Source: Paenibacillus sp. 1_12 (GTDB lineage Bacteria; Bacillota; Bacilli; Paenibacillales; NBRC-103111). Taken from it: a stretch of DNA of 64,000 nt. A program made the position numbers and the translations under genes. Below are positions 18,917 through 28,181 of the stretch, one piece after another. The stretch lies in contig NZ_FOTE01000011.1 of assembly GCF_900114475.1 (NCBI RefSeq), positions 1 to 64,000 of the forward strand, written 5' to 3'. Below the pieces are notes generated by a model. That model saw only the letters and a list, made by a program, of their open reading frames with translations, made no database searches and was not told where the DNA came from. Position 1 is the stretch's first letter. Every line of letters starts with the position of its first letter.

Positions 18917-20656
18917 ATGAGCAAGTATTTATGCCTGTGTTTATGTATTCTACTAATGAGTAGCTTTGTTCCTACTGTAATGGCAGAGGAGTCCTACAGG
19001 TTTATAATTAAACCTTTTGAAGTTGATTATGCGGGAGATTTTATCGAAGGGCGGGCAATGATCAAAAAAGGTGGTAAATGGGGATTTATCAATAATAAAG
19101 GCATTACGGTTGTTGAGCCCAAATACGATAGTGTTCGAAATTTCAAGGAAGGCATGGCTGTGGTTGAAAACGATAAAAAATTTGGAGTCATTGATAAGAA
19201 TGGTGGAGAAGTTGTAGCTCCTCAATATTTTAGCATTCAAGATTTTAATGAGGATTTTGCACGATTTGAAAACTCCTCCAGTGGTTTAATCGACAAATTG
19301 GGCAATCGGGTCATCGAATTTGAAAAGGGCACCTCATATGGATTAAGTGAAGGTCTTGTAGCTTTTAACACGAATTCCTATTCAGGCTATATGGATAAAA
19401 CTGGTGAAGAAGTTCTTACCTTCCCATATATGTTTACCGAAAGCTTTAAGGGTGGTGTGGCAAATGTTGTTGCAGATAATAAAATAGGATTAATCGACAA
19501 GAACGGCCAAGAGATTATCGCGCCGCAGTATGACGTTTTTACTGATTTTGATGAAGAAGGGCTAGCTCAGGTTGCAAAAGACAGGAAGCTGAGATTTATC
19601 GACAAAACAGGCCAGGAAATCATCAGCACCTTTCCTTATCAAGGTTCCCATGGTTTCAGCGAAGGTTTAGCGCCAGTACACAAGAATCAGCTTTGGGGAT
19701 ATATCGATAAAACGGGTGAAGAGGTTATTCCTCTGCAATACGATTTTGCTTATAAATTCATGGGGGGTTTAGCGCGAGTTGCAAAGAAAAAGGATAGTGG
19801 ATACTTATGGGGATTTATTAATAAAGAAGGAAAGGTAGTTATTCCTCTTCAATACAGCGAACATGTATTTAAGTACGAGGTTTATAAGGTTAATTTTAGT
19901 GAAGGCTTGGAAGCAGTTGACAAGCAAGGAGGAGAAAGTGGAATAACACATGCATACATAGATAAATCGGGAAAAGAAGTTCTTAGTTTTTCACATACGA
20001 ATCCTGTTTATGAAGTCTTTAATTTTAAAAACGGATTAGGCCGAATACAATTATCACCTGGAAAATGGGCATATATTTCCAACCCTCTCGAAGCTCCTGC
20101 TGATTGGGCGCAACCTGAGGTTGATAAAGCAAGGTCTTTGGGCCTTGTGCCAGAAGACATACTATATGGTTACAATCAAAGCATAAGCCGCTCCGATTTT
20201 TCCAAGCTTGTAGTAAAACTTTTGACGGTGAAAAAGGGAAAACCAATAGATATCTTATTAGCAGATAACAAAAAAGTAGTGAATAAAGCGGTTTTTATAG
20301 ACACCGATGACCCAGCCATTCAAGCCGCTAACGCTCTTGAGCTTATAAGTGGTAAAAGCGAAGGCATATTCGATCCGGATGGAGATATAACTCGTCAAGA
20401 AGCAGCAGTCATACTCGCAAGAACGGCGAAATTTCTTGGTATTACGCATACACCCGCAATAGGAACAGAGTTTGCTGATACTAAGGATATAGCAAGCTGG
20501 GCCAAAGATGCTGTCAGTATGGTTTCCTCTGCTGAGGATAAAACAAACCGTTCTACCATTATGGGAAGTACTGTTAACAATAGCTTTAGCCCGAATGCAA
20601 CTTATACACGCCAACAAGCATTTATCTCTATAAAAAGACTGTTTCATGCATTATAG
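18917..20656 (+). CDS. secreted WG-repeat protein with SLH domains
   Basis: 579 aa. The signal peptide is residues ~1-23 (LCLCILLMSSFVPTVMA). Residues ~30-390 are about nine WG repeats, with units such as KWGFINNKG, LWGYIDKTGEEVIPLQY and LWGFINKEGKVVIPLQY spaced roughly 40-50 residues. Residues ~395-579 are S-layer-homology repeats (RSDFSKLVVKLL, GIFDPDGDITRQEAAVILART, PNATYTRQQAFISIKRL). WG repeats form a beta-rich scaffold of unclear ligand, and SLH anchors the protein to the wall. ATG 18917 follows AAGGAG. It lies between attR of the first element and a third tRNA-Arg copy, so it is probably also horizontally acquired. Confidence 0.9.
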   Translation: MSKYLCLCLCILLMSSFVPTVMAEESYRFIIKPFEVDYAGDFIEGRAMIKKGGKWGFINNKGITVVEPKYDSVRNFKEGMAVVENDKKFGVIDKNGGEVVAPQYFSIQDFNEDFARFENSSSGLIDKLGNRVIEFEKGTSYGLSEGLVAFNTNSYSGYMDKTGEEVLTFPYMFTESFKGGVANVVADNKIGLIDKNGQEIIAPQYDVFTDFDEEGLAQVAKDRKLRFIDKTGQEIISTFPYQGSHGFSEGLAPVHKNQLWGYIDKTGEEVIPLQYDFAYKFMGGLARVAKKKDSGYLWGFINKEGKVVIPLQYSEHVFKYEVYKVNFSEGLEAVDKQGGESGITHAYIDKSGKEVLSFSHTNPVYEVFNFKNGLGRIQLSPGKWAYISNPLEAPADWAQPEVDKARSLGLVPEDILYGYNQSISRSDFSKLVVKLLTVKKGKPIDILLADNKKVVNKAVFIDTDDPAIQAANALELISGKSEGIFDPDGDITRQEAAVILARTAKFLGITHTPAIGTEFADTKDIASWAKDAVSMVSSAEDKTNRSTIMGSTVNNSFSPNATYTRQQAFISIKRLFHAL

Positions 20657-20754
20657 TGCACTTGAACTTAGCAAACAAAGTATATCATTTAATTCGTAAA
20701 AATAGTCAGAAGAAGTGTCGGACGTGGATTTGTACAATTTTCACTACATACCGC

Positions 20755-20831
20755 GTGCCCGTAGCTCAGTAGGATATAGCGATAGTTTCCTAAACTGTAG
20801 TTCGGAGGTTCGATCCCTCTCGGGTACGCCA
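20755..20831 (+). tRNA. second tRNA-Arg(CCU) copy, mutated
   Basis: A full-length 77-nt copy of 9110-9186 with the same anticodon CCT. It differs at two positions: GAGC to TAGC in the D stem (loses one pair) and AGGTC to AGTTC in the variable region. The upstream TACAAT and ACTACATACCGC are shared too. It may be a weakly functional or pseudo-tRNA that marks the distal end of the composite island. Confidence 0.65.
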
Positions 20832-20956
20832 TTATTTTGTTTCCCGCTACGACAACGTTTGTCAACGCTGAATGTCTCGTACAGGCTAGCGTGAGGCACA
20901 CAATCTTGGACGGAATTAAGCGCTAACTGTCGGTTATAAATGATACGGAATATACG

Positions 20957-20988
20957 AACTTCCTGCAGAAAATTGCGGGAGGTTTTTT
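20957..20988 (+). terminator. terminator at island right edge
   Basis: An 11-pair stem with G-U pairs (AACTTCCTGCA / TGCGGGAGGTT) and a 6-base loop, then TTTTTTC. No protein gene directly precedes it; it may end the tRNA transcript. Confidence 0.75.
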
Positions 20989-21030
20989 CTTATGGAATCC
21001 CACTGCCAACATCTGCCTGACGGCCCATAG

Positions 21031-21095
21031 TGTTCATATGCGAAAAAGAAGTGTTCATTCCTCTTATTTTCGCATCACGCCTATTCTTTTATACT
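21031..21095 (+). promoter_or_regulatory. permease operon promoter with AraC-type operator
   Basis: TGTTCAT occurs at 21031-21037 and 21052-21058, 21 bp apart (two helical turns). GTGTTCATT-CTCTTATTTT at 21051-21070 recurs before the binding-protein gene at 26476. The -10 TATACT is at 21090-21095, 38 bp from the second TGTTCAT. There is no good -35, as expected for an activator-dependent promoter. It is probably bound by the YesN-type regulator encoded at 24851. Confidence 0.65.
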
Positions 21096-21132
21096 GAAAG
21101 AACAAGTTACTTTTGGAAAAAAGGTGGGCACT

Positions 21133-22086
21133 ATGCATACACAACCAACGATAATTCCCTCGAAAAAGCTTCAAAAAAAGGCTCCTTTCACCCTCAAAGG
21201 TCGCTGGGAATCACCCATTGCCGGGTACTTATTCATTTCCCCATGGCTTCTTGGATTCTTGCTGTTAACTTTGTGGCCTATGATCCAGTCGATCTATTAT
21301 TCATTCACTAAATTTACACTGCTGGATGCCCCAGAATGGGTTGGCTTGAGAAATTATGAGCGCATCTTTGCCGATGATGATATTTTCGTTCAGTCACTCC
21401 AAGTAACCCTGCTGTTCGTTGTACTTTCGGTGCCGATCAAGCTATTTAGCGCTCTAATGGTCGCGATGCTACTCAATAAGAAAATCAAAGGTATTTCGAT
21501 CTACAGAACCTTTATCTACTTGCCTTCCCTTATCGGAAGCAGTATCGCTGTCGCTGTGCTGTGGAAAAATATTTTTGGTATCGATGGATTCATCAATAAG
21601 TTTCTAAGTGTGTTCGGCATCAAAGGCATCAGTTGGATCAGTAATCCGAGTACTGCTCTCGCTACACTCATTATTTTAGTTGCTTGGCAGTTCGGTTCGT
21701 CAATGGTTATATTCCTTGCAGGCTTGAAGCAAATTCCTGCTGAAATATATGAAGCTTCCTCCGTAGACGGCGCTTCGAAGTTCAGACAATTTTTTACTAT
21801 TACCATTCCTATGTTATCTCCTGTGCTGCTATTCAACCTGGTGCTGCAGACGATCGGTTCATTTCAAATGTTTACGCAGGCCTTCATCATTACTAAGGGG
21901 GGGCCGGTGAACTCCACCTATATGTACGCTTTATACTTATACGATCGAGCCTTTTCCCGATATGATATGGGCTACGCTTCCTCACTGGCCTGGATCCTAC
22001 TTGTGATTATCGCGATATCTACCGCATTAATATTTGCCTCGTCCCGGTATTGGGTATTCTATGAGACAGAAGGGAGTAAGAAATAA
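21133..22086 (+). CDS. sugar ABC transporter permease (first)
   Basis: 317-aa integral membrane protein of the MalF/LplB-like group, with about six membrane helices. The cytoplasmic loop that contacts the ATPase is visible as the EAA motif around PAEIYEASSVDGASKFRQFF. It imports a sugar or oligosaccharide with the second permease and the lipoprotein at 26565. ATG 21133 is preferred over GTG 21124 because AAGGTGG ends five bases before it. The stop overlaps the next start (TAATG), indicating coupling. No ATPase gene is present; a shared MsmX-type ATPase elsewhere is likely by analogy. Confidence 0.92.
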   Translation: MHTQPTIIPSKKLQKKAPFTLKGRWESPIAGYLFISPWLLGFLLLTLWPMIQSIYYSFTKFTLLDAPEWVGLRNYERIFADDDIFVQSLQVTLLFVVLSVPIKLFSALMVAMLLNKKIKGISIYRTFIYLPSLIGSSIAVAVLWKNIFGIDGFINKFLSVFGIKGISWISNPSTALATLIILVAWQFGSSMVIFLAGLKQIPAEIYEASSVDGASKFRQFFTITIPMLSPVLLFNLVLQTIGSFQMFTQAFIITKGGPVNSTYMYALYLYDRAFSRYDMGYASSLAWILLVIIAISTALIFASSRYWVFYETEGSKK

Positions 22087-22931
22087 TGAGTCCTACACTG
22101 CGTAGAACAATGAGTTCCCATCTGTTTTTATCCTTATTTAGTATAATCATGGTCTATCCGATTTTGTGGTGGGTTGGAGCCGCGTTCAAATCCAACGAAG
22201 AAATGAGTTCACCAAGTTTGTTTCCGACACAATGGCTGTGGAGCAACTTCACTGAAGGGTGGGTAGCCCTTCCCAAATATACCTTCACTCACTTTTATAT
22301 GAATACGTTCGAATTGATTTTTGGATTGTTGATCACCTCGGTGATTTCCTGTTCTTTGGTTGCTTTTGGCTTTGCTAGATTGGATTTTCCACTTAAAAAT
22401 ATGTGGTTCTCCATTCTCATGGTTACACTCATGCTTCCGAATCAGGTGACGATGGTTCCACAGTATATTATGTTCAATGCATTTGGCTGGGTAAATTCCT
22501 ACCTGCCGTTCTACGTTCCTCATGCACTAGCAGGAGGAATTGGCGGTACGTTCTTTATATTCCTGCTGGTCCAGTTCATCCGGGCGATTCCTAAAGAACT
22601 GGATGAGTCAGCCAAAATGGACGGCTGCACCTGGTTCGGGATCTATTGGAGAATCATAATGCCGCTTACGAAGCCGGCCCTAGTAACGGTTACGATCTAT
22701 TGCTTCCTGTGGAACTGGGATGATTTTTTCGGACAGTTGCTGTACATCAATTCCGTGGATAAATATACGGTGGGGCTTGCATTAAAATTGTTTGTGGATA
22801 GCCAGTCTGCTCTCCCTTGGGGACAGCTTCTCGCGATGTCATTTCTGTCCATCGTACCGGCTTTGATCCTCTTCTTTCTGGCTCAGCGCCATTTTGTAGA
22901 CGGCATTGCTTCGGGTGCGGTGAAGGGGTAG
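22086..22931 (+). CDS. sugar ABC transporter permease (second)
   Basis: 281-aa MalG-like permease with six predicted helices and the EAA loop PKELDESAKMDGCTWFGIYWRIIMP. It is the partner of the preceding permease. ATG 22086 overlaps the upstream TAA by one base. A terminator follows, so these two genes form a transcription unit separate from the kinase/regulator pair. Confidence 0.93.
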   Translation: MSPTLRRTMSSHLFLSLFSIIMVYPILWWVGAAFKSNEEMSSPSLFPTQWLWSNFTEGWVALPKYTFTHFYMNTFELIFGLLITSVISCSLVAFGFARLDFPLKNMWFSILMVTLMLPNQVTMVPQYIMFNAFGWVNSYLPFYVPHALAGGIGGTFFIFLLVQFIRAIPKELDESAKMDGCTWFGIYWRIIMPLTKPALVTVTIYCFLWNWDDFFGQLLYINSVDKYTVGLALKLFVDSQSALPWGQLLAMSFLSIVPALILFFLAQRHFVDGIASGAVKG

Positions 22932-22962
22932 AATAAGATCACATTCGTATAGTGAGTAGGGA

Positions 22963-22990
22963 AAGCTGCGCTTAAAAGCAGCTTTTTTTC
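22963..22990 (+). terminator. terminator after permease genes
   Basis: AAGCTGC / GCAGCTT stem with an 8-base loop and a T7 tail. Confidence 0.92.
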
Positions 22991-23106
22991 CATTGTACGA
23001 ATCATTGGACAGACTTCAGTTCGAAGGGCTATACCCTGTATACTAGCATGTGGGTCAGCAAGAGGATTTTTCATTGAGGTTAATGAATAGGAAAGGTGGA
23101 CCACCG

Positions 23107-24873
23107 ATGAACCTGTTTAAAAGGGTACGAATAGATCGGCTGTTTTTTGGCAGCTTTGCCGCATTTATTGCTGTATTTCTGCTGATTTTCACATGGATTA
23201 GCTACAGTATTACGGCCCGTGAGCTAGTGGATAACACGTCCTATTATCAGCAGGATTTATTGAATGAACTGAATAAACAGTTGGATATTCAATTGAAATC
23301 AATTGAACAAATGTCGCTCGCCGCATCTAGAAATATGAATACCATAAGCTATGATCCATTGGATCCAGACTTATTTGGGCGCCTTCGCCGTAAGGACGAT
23401 ATAAGGAATTTGCTGTCGAGTATTACCTACAGTACGACAATGGTGCAGTCTATTGACTTATATATGGACAATCTCGGCTTAACGGATTCGCAAAGTCCAG
23501 TTCAGTTTAAAGATATGCAGCATGTGAGGGGGGAGTCGTGGTATCCGGAAATTCAAAATAATGATTTTGCCTGGATTGCCGAGCACACGCTTCCAACGAA
23601 CAACGGACCGAAGCAATTTATCAGCTTCGCCCGAAAACTATATAATAATTCTGATAAATACTACGGGGTATTGGTCTTAAATGTGAAAGCATCGGCCATT
23701 GAGAGTTTGGTTCGTGGGGAAACGGATGGAAAACAAAGAAACCGAGTGCTGCTCGATGCCGGCGGCAAGACGATAGCATCCATAGGGAATCCCATGCTGT
23801 ACGAGTCGGAGCTGGATCGAATCCGAGGCAAGGAGGAGAAGTCGAACTACATTCATCTGCCTGATGTCGAAGGAGAGGAAACCCTACTTGTCTGGAGTAA
23901 AGTCCGTTCGGACTGGATGCTGGTCGAAGTGACACCATGGAAGAACATTATTCATGGCAGTGTGCGGCTTGCCTATATTATAGTATCCGTGGGGCTTTCA
24001 GCTATTTTCATAGCTTCGTTCTTTACTTTGTTTTTATCGAGACAATTCATCAAGCCGATCCAACTGCTGCTGGCGACCATGGATCGTGTTCCGGATAACG
24101 GGTCTATTACAGATGACTTGCCAACCGATTACAAGAATGAGTTCGGTAGTTTATTCATCGGGTACCGTAGGCAAATGGAAAGAATAGAGGAGCTCATGCT
24201 TTCATTACAAGCACAGCATAGGCGGCAGCGTGAAGCAGAAATTCAAGCACTTCAGGCTATGATCAATCCGCATTTTCTGTACAATACACTGGATCAATTA
24301 AACTGGCTTGCCATTGAGTCAGGACAGGAGAAAATCAGTAAAATTTTATCCCTCGTGGGGAAGATGTTTCGAATCGGCCTCTCCAATGGGGAAACGATGA
24401 TTTCGATTCCCGATGAGATCACGCATGTGGAATGTTATTTGCAAATTCAACAAATTCGCTGGGGGGACCGGATTTCTTTTACAATCGAAATGGATGAAGG
24501 GCTAAAGGAACTGTATATTCCCCGATTGACGCTGCAGCCATTTGTGGAAAATGCTTTTATCCACGGATTTCACGGTAGAAAAACAGGTGCAATCCACATT
24601 TCAGGGCACGTGCGGGATCAAGAGGTGGAGTTTCAAATTATTGATAACGGAGTAGGAATCAAACCAGATTGGGATAGACAGATGCCAAGGAAAACGGGTG
24701 GTTACGGGATAAGGAATGTAAAGGAACGGATGGCTGCCTATTTTGGAGCACCTTATGGCGTGAGTATGAAGAGCCTGGACGGGGAAGGCACTCAGGCCAC
24801 CATTTTATTGCCGAGAATACACAATAAACAAGAGGCGGGGGAGCGATTCTATGTGGAGAGTTCTCATTATTGA
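23107..24873 (+). CDS. YesM-type sensor histidine kinase
   Basis: 588 aa. A membrane helix at residues ~12-35, an extracellular sensor domain (~36-275), a second membrane helix (~283-310), a HAMP region, then a His_kinase domain with the phospho-acceptor motif MINPHFLYNTLDQLNWLA and a HATPase domain (LQPFVENAFIHGF, DNGVGI, GYGIRNVKERM). It likely senses a carbohydrate, directly or through the lipoprotein, and phosphorylates the regulator at 24851. ATG 23107 was chosen for AAAGGTGG at 23092-23099. Its end overlaps the regulator gene by 23 bp. Confidence 0.92.
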   Translation: MNLFKRVRIDRLFFGSFAAFIAVFLLIFTWISYSITARELVDNTSYYQQDLLNELNKQLDIQLKSIEQMSLAASRNMNTISYDPLDPDLFGRLRRKDDIRNLLSSITYSTTMVQSIDLYMDNLGLTDSQSPVQFKDMQHVRGESWYPEIQNNDFAWIAEHTLPTNNGPKQFISFARKLYNNSDKYYGVLVLNVKASAIESLVRGETDGKQRNRVLLDAGGKTIASIGNPMLYESELDRIRGKEEKSNYIHLPDVEGEETLLVWSKVRSDWMLVEVTPWKNIIHGSVRLAYIIVSVGLSAIFIASFFTLFLSRQFIKPIQLLLATMDRVPDNGSITDDLPTDYKNEFGSLFIGYRRQMERIEELMLSLQAQHRRQREAEIQALQAMINPHFLYNTLDQLNWLAIESGQEKISKILSLVGKMFRIGLSNGETMISIPDEITHVECYLQIQQIRWGDRISFTIEMDEGLKELYIPRLTLQPFVENAFIHGFHGRKTGAIHISGHVRDQEVEFQIIDNGVGIKPDWDRQMPRKTGGYGIRNVKERMAAYFGAPYGVSMKSLDGEGTQATILLPRIHNKQEAGERFYVESSHY

Positions 24874-26452
24874 TGACGATTTTCAGGTATTGGAAGGGAT
24901 GAAGAAGTCGATTCCATGGCAAAAGCTTGAAGCTCAATGGGTGGGAGAGGCGATGGATGGGGTAGAAGGACTCCAAAAGATTCGGGAAACCAATCCCGAT
25001 ATCATCATCACGGATATTTATATGCCTATTATGAACGGTCTTGAGATGATTGAGCAGTTGAAAAGTGAAGAGATCCCAGGCGAGGTGATCATTCTAAGCG
25101 GCTATTCGGATTTTCAATATGCGCGTCAAGCGCTACGTTTGCAGGTGAACGACTATTTATCCAAGCCTGTGACATTGGAAGAGCTCCATGACGTTCTGGA
25201 AAAAGTCATTAAAGGGCTTGAAGCCAAGGAATTGAAGAAGCTGGAGCAGGAAGAGGTTCGGCAACGGTTAATGATGTACGAGCCTTTTGTTCAGAAGGAA
25301 TGGTTGAAATCGGTCATTACCGGGACATTGGACAAGACGGTACCCAGGGAAGGGATGGGGTTACCAGAGTCTTCGCATTGGATAGAACACAGCCACTTGG
25401 TGATGGGAATCGAGCTCACGAGCACAGAGCGGATTTCTAACCTGACCTTATCAGATTGGAGCTTATTTCGGTTTGCTTTTGCTAATATCATTCGTGAAAT
25501 CCTAGCTGAGGACTGGCCGGAATCCGAATTCATCGAGTTGCACAGCCATCATGCTACTATTGTGTTCCATATCAAGCCGCATTCAAGCGATGAAGCACTT
25601 AGGAGGATTCGCAGGATTGGTGAGAGAATTACGGATTGTATCGACAAGTATCTTAAACTAAAAATACGGACTGGCCTTGGCAGCGTGAAAGCCAACTGGC
25701 AGGAGCTCTCCGATTCGACCGATGAAGCCTTTTTAGATTTATTACAGCAGCTGCTTATATCGGGGCAAGGGGAGCCGTCCTTTGTTCCTTGGGAAAAGCA
25801 ATCCGCTATCCGCCCGATCAAATTTTATCAGGAGCTTGCCGAAGCCATTGTTATTTCTAAAGAAGAGACCACGATCGAGATTATTGATGGTTACATCCAG
25901 CAATTGCGGCAACTGCCTGATATCAACCCAGCTTATCTGCAATATTTGTGTAAGGAGCTTTGGACAATCTTGGCTTATTCTTTATACAGTGCGGGTATTA
26001 TGTTAGATGAGCTGTTTCCGGACATTGCATTAAAACAGGAAATTGAACAAATTCATACGGTAGAAGATCTGCGGCCATGGCTGCAGGACAAAATTCATGT
26101 TATTGCTTCAAGCCGTCACTGGAATGAGAATTCCAAGCATAAGGAGGCAGTGGATTTTATGATCCATTATGCACATGATCATTATGCAGAAGAGATTAAC
26201 TTAGAGGATCTGTCCAAGCAGCTTTATTTATCTCGTAATTACTTAAATCGGATTTTCAAAAAAGCTATTGGGGAGACATTTACCAACTATTTGATACGCA
26301 CGCGGATGGAAAAAGCTAAAGCTTTATTATTAGAAAGGAAATGTATGATTTACGAAATAGCGGAAAGAGTTGGATACAAGAATGTGGCTTATTTCAGCTC
26401 CCTATTCAAGAAGTATTACGGGATGAATCCTAGTGAAGTTGGCAAAAAATAA
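24851..26452 (+). CDS. YesN-type response regulator, AraC family
   Basis: 533 aa. The receiver domain (1-120) has the acidic pair in IIDDDF, phospho-acceptor Asp in IITDIYMP and Lys in LSKPVT. A middle linker (~130-410) is typical of this group. The C-terminal AraC DNA-binding domain has two helix-turn-helix units (INLEDLSKQLYLSRNYLNRIFKKAIG and IYEIAERVGYKNVAYFSSLFKKYYG). It probably activates the flanking transporter promoters that share the GTGTTCATT operator. The start overlaps the kinase gene, so translation is likely coupled. Confidence 0.93.
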   Translation: MWRVLIIDDDFQVLEGMKKSIPWQKLEAQWVGEAMDGVEGLQKIRETNPDIIITDIYMPIMNGLEMIEQLKSEEIPGEVIILSGYSDFQYARQALRLQVNDYLSKPVTLEELHDVLEKVIKGLEAKELKKLEQEEVRQRLMMYEPFVQKEWLKSVITGTLDKTVPREGMGLPESSHWIEHSHLVMGIELTSTERISNLTLSDWSLFRFAFANIIREILAEDWPESEFIELHSHHATIVFHIKPHSSDEALRRIRRIGERITDCIDKYLKLKIRTGLGSVKANWQELSDSTDEAFLDLLQQLLISGQGEPSFVPWEKQSAIRPIKFYQELAEAIVISKEETTIEIIDGYIQQLRQLPDINPAYLQYLCKELWTILAYSLYSAGIMLDELFPDIALKQEIEQIHTVEDLRPWLQDKIHVIASSRHWNENSKHKEAVDFMIHYAHDHYAEEINLEDLSKQLYLSRNYLNRIFKKAIGETFTNYLIRTRMEKAKALLLERKCMIYEIAERVGYKNVAYFSSLFKKYYGMNPSEVGKK

Positions 26453-26475
26453 TTGTGGGCAATAGTGATACAATT

Positions 26476-26520
26476 GTGTTCATTACTCTTATTTTTCTTA
26501 TTCCCCGTCATTTATATAAT
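26476..26520 (+). promoter_or_regulatory. binding-protein promoter with shared operator
   Basis: GTGTTCATT-CTCTTATTTT at 26476-26495 matches the element at 21051. The -10 TATAAT is at 26515-26520, 38 bp from TGTTCAT, exactly as in the permease promoter. A poor -35 is consistent with activation by the adjacent YesN-type regulator. Confidence 0.65.
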
Positions 26521-26564
26521 GATAGAGTGAAGATGGACTGCTGATATAGGAAGGGGTTATAAAA

Positions 26565-27869
26565 ATGAATAAGCAGATGAGAGTATGGGGTTTACTGTCC
26601 ATGACAGCGTTAGCTTCATTAGGATTGGCAGCTTGCGATACGAATAACAAGCCGAGTGAAGAATCTGCCGCATCCAGAGTGGGGGCAACAGATAATAAGC
26701 CAGTGAAGCTGCGTATTGTATGGTGGGGCTCGCAAGCGAGGCATGATGCCACTTTGAAGGCATTAGATGCTTATACAAAGAAGTATCCTAATGTTACTTT
26801 TGAACCGGAATTTTCGGGATTTGACGGATATGCTGAAAAGTTGGCCACCCAAGCCGCAGCTAGAAATGCCCCTGACATTATCCAAATGAATCCTAATTGG
26901 TTATTTGAGTATGCAGCTAGGAACCAGTTGGCAGACCTTACCAAGGGTATAAATACGAATGATATTGATAAACCACTCGTAGAATCAGGTATGTATAAAG
27001 ATAAACTGTATGCGATTCCTCTTGGTAACAATGCTACCGGTATGGTGTACAATAAGAATGCTATAGATAAGCTCGGGATTTCAGCCCCGAACAATGGCTG
27101 GACATGGGATCAATATTTCCAATTCGGTAAAGATACCAAAGCGAAGCTTGCGAAAGATAAATATGTTCTTATGGATGCAACCAACGATTACACTATGTAT
27201 TCTTCCTATCAATTAAGTCAAGGAAAAGGATATCCTATTACAATAGATGGCAAGTTTAACATCGATAAGGATACATGGCTTACATTCGTTAAAAAGTATG
27301 CTGATCTTCGTAAAGACGGAGTTATCCCGCCGGCTGAAATCTCAACGACCGATATCGAGTCAGACGTGAAGATGGATTTGGTAAATAATGATACACTGCT
27401 GATGAGGAGAAGTTTTGCAGCACTGTACCCAGGCTATGATGGGGTCAAGCCGGGAGCCTATACACTTGTGGATCAGCCGAGGGGAGCCCAATCGAGTGGG
27501 TTTCTGAAGCCTTCTATGTTCTGGTCGGTGAGTTCGGATTCTAAGTATACCCAGGAAGCCAAAAAATTTATCGACTGGTTCGTCAACGATACTGAGGCGG
27601 CGGATATTCTTACTACGACGAGAGGTGTTCCAGTCTCCAAGAAAGCACTCGCCTACCTGACGCCTAAGCTGACTCCAGCGGACAAGCTACAGATTGATTT
27701 GATCAAGAATGTGGGGCCGGATGCCCAACCATTCAATCCTGGGGCTAAAGGTTGGAGTAATTATACAACGAAGGACTTCAAGGATGTTGGTGAAAAATTG
27801 ATGTTCGGCAAAATAACTCCAGAGGCAGCATACGATGAGCTTGTGAAAAAAGCGAAGGATTATCAATAA
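26565..27869 (+). CDS. sugar ABC transporter substrate-binding lipoprotein
   Basis: 434 aa. A lipoprotein signal peptide ends in the lipobox LAAC (Cys near residue 24), followed by a class-I extracellular solute-binding fold (RIVWWGSQARHDATLKALDAYTKKYP, ...NNGWTWDQYFQF..., AAKxF-like repeats near the C-terminus). It delivers sugar to the permeases at 21-23 kb. AGGAAGGGG precedes ATG 26565. It is separated from the permeases by the regulatory genes but shares their operator. A terminator follows. Substrate not predictable here. Confidence 0.93.
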   Translation: MNKQMRVWGLLSMTALASLGLAACDTNNKPSEESAASRVGATDNKPVKLRIVWWGSQARHDATLKALDAYTKKYPNVTFEPEFSGFDGYAEKLATQAAARNAPDIIQMNPNWLFEYAARNQLADLTKGINTNDIDKPLVESGMYKDKLYAIPLGNNATGMVYNKNAIDKLGISAPNNGWTWDQYFQFGKDTKAKLAKDKYVLMDATNDYTMYSSYQLSQGKGYPITIDGKFNIDKDTWLTFVKKYADLRKDGVIPPAEISTTDIESDVKMDLVNNDTLLMRRSFAALYPGYDGVKPGAYTLVDQPRGAQSSGFLKPSMFWSVSSDSKYTQEAKKFIDWFVNDTEAADILTTTRGVPVSKKALAYLTPKLTPADKLQIDLIKNVGPDAQPFNPGAKGWSNYTTKDFKDVGEKLMFGKITPEAAYDELVKKAKDYQ

Positions 27870-27881
27870 GCACTAAAGGTT

Positions 27882-27908
27882 TAAGCCACCCATTGAGGTG
27901 GCTTTTTG
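27882..27908 (+). terminator. terminator after binding-protein gene
   Basis: AAGCCACC / GGTGGCTT stem, short loop, T5 tail. Confidence 0.92.
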
Positions 27909-28088
27909 TGCGAAGTTGAGAATAAATCAGCTACACAATCACAAGTGAAATAGCTTTCATTTTGACGTTTCATGAAAAGTTAATTGCCTGCTGAGCAGCT
28001 AGTCGCGTGTATCCATGTGCGCTGTGCACGCTGTATGATGAGTAAAGCATAGACCTGCAGCATAAAAGCATAAAATTTTTTGGGAAAA

Positions 28089-28165
28089 AGAAAGGTTTTC
28101 CTTTTAGCTTCGTCATACTTAAGTGTAAGGACAAAAAGAGCAGATGCTGCACAGAAGATCTTTTT
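28089..28165 (+). promoter_or_regulatory. ECF promoter and leader hairpin, copy 1
   Basis: AGAAAG at 28089-28094, 16 bp, CGTC at 28111-28114: close to the TGAAAC-N16-CGTC pattern of Bacillus ECF sigma promoters. The same sequence and spacing recur before copies 2 and 3, so the sigma factor probably transcribes its own gene. A leader hairpin AAAAAGA (28133-28139) / TCTTTTT (28159-28165) ends 5 bp before the ribosome site. The ~100 bp upstream (from ~27976) also recur before copy 3. Confidence 0.7.
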
Positions 28166-28181
28166 GGATAGGAGGACAATG

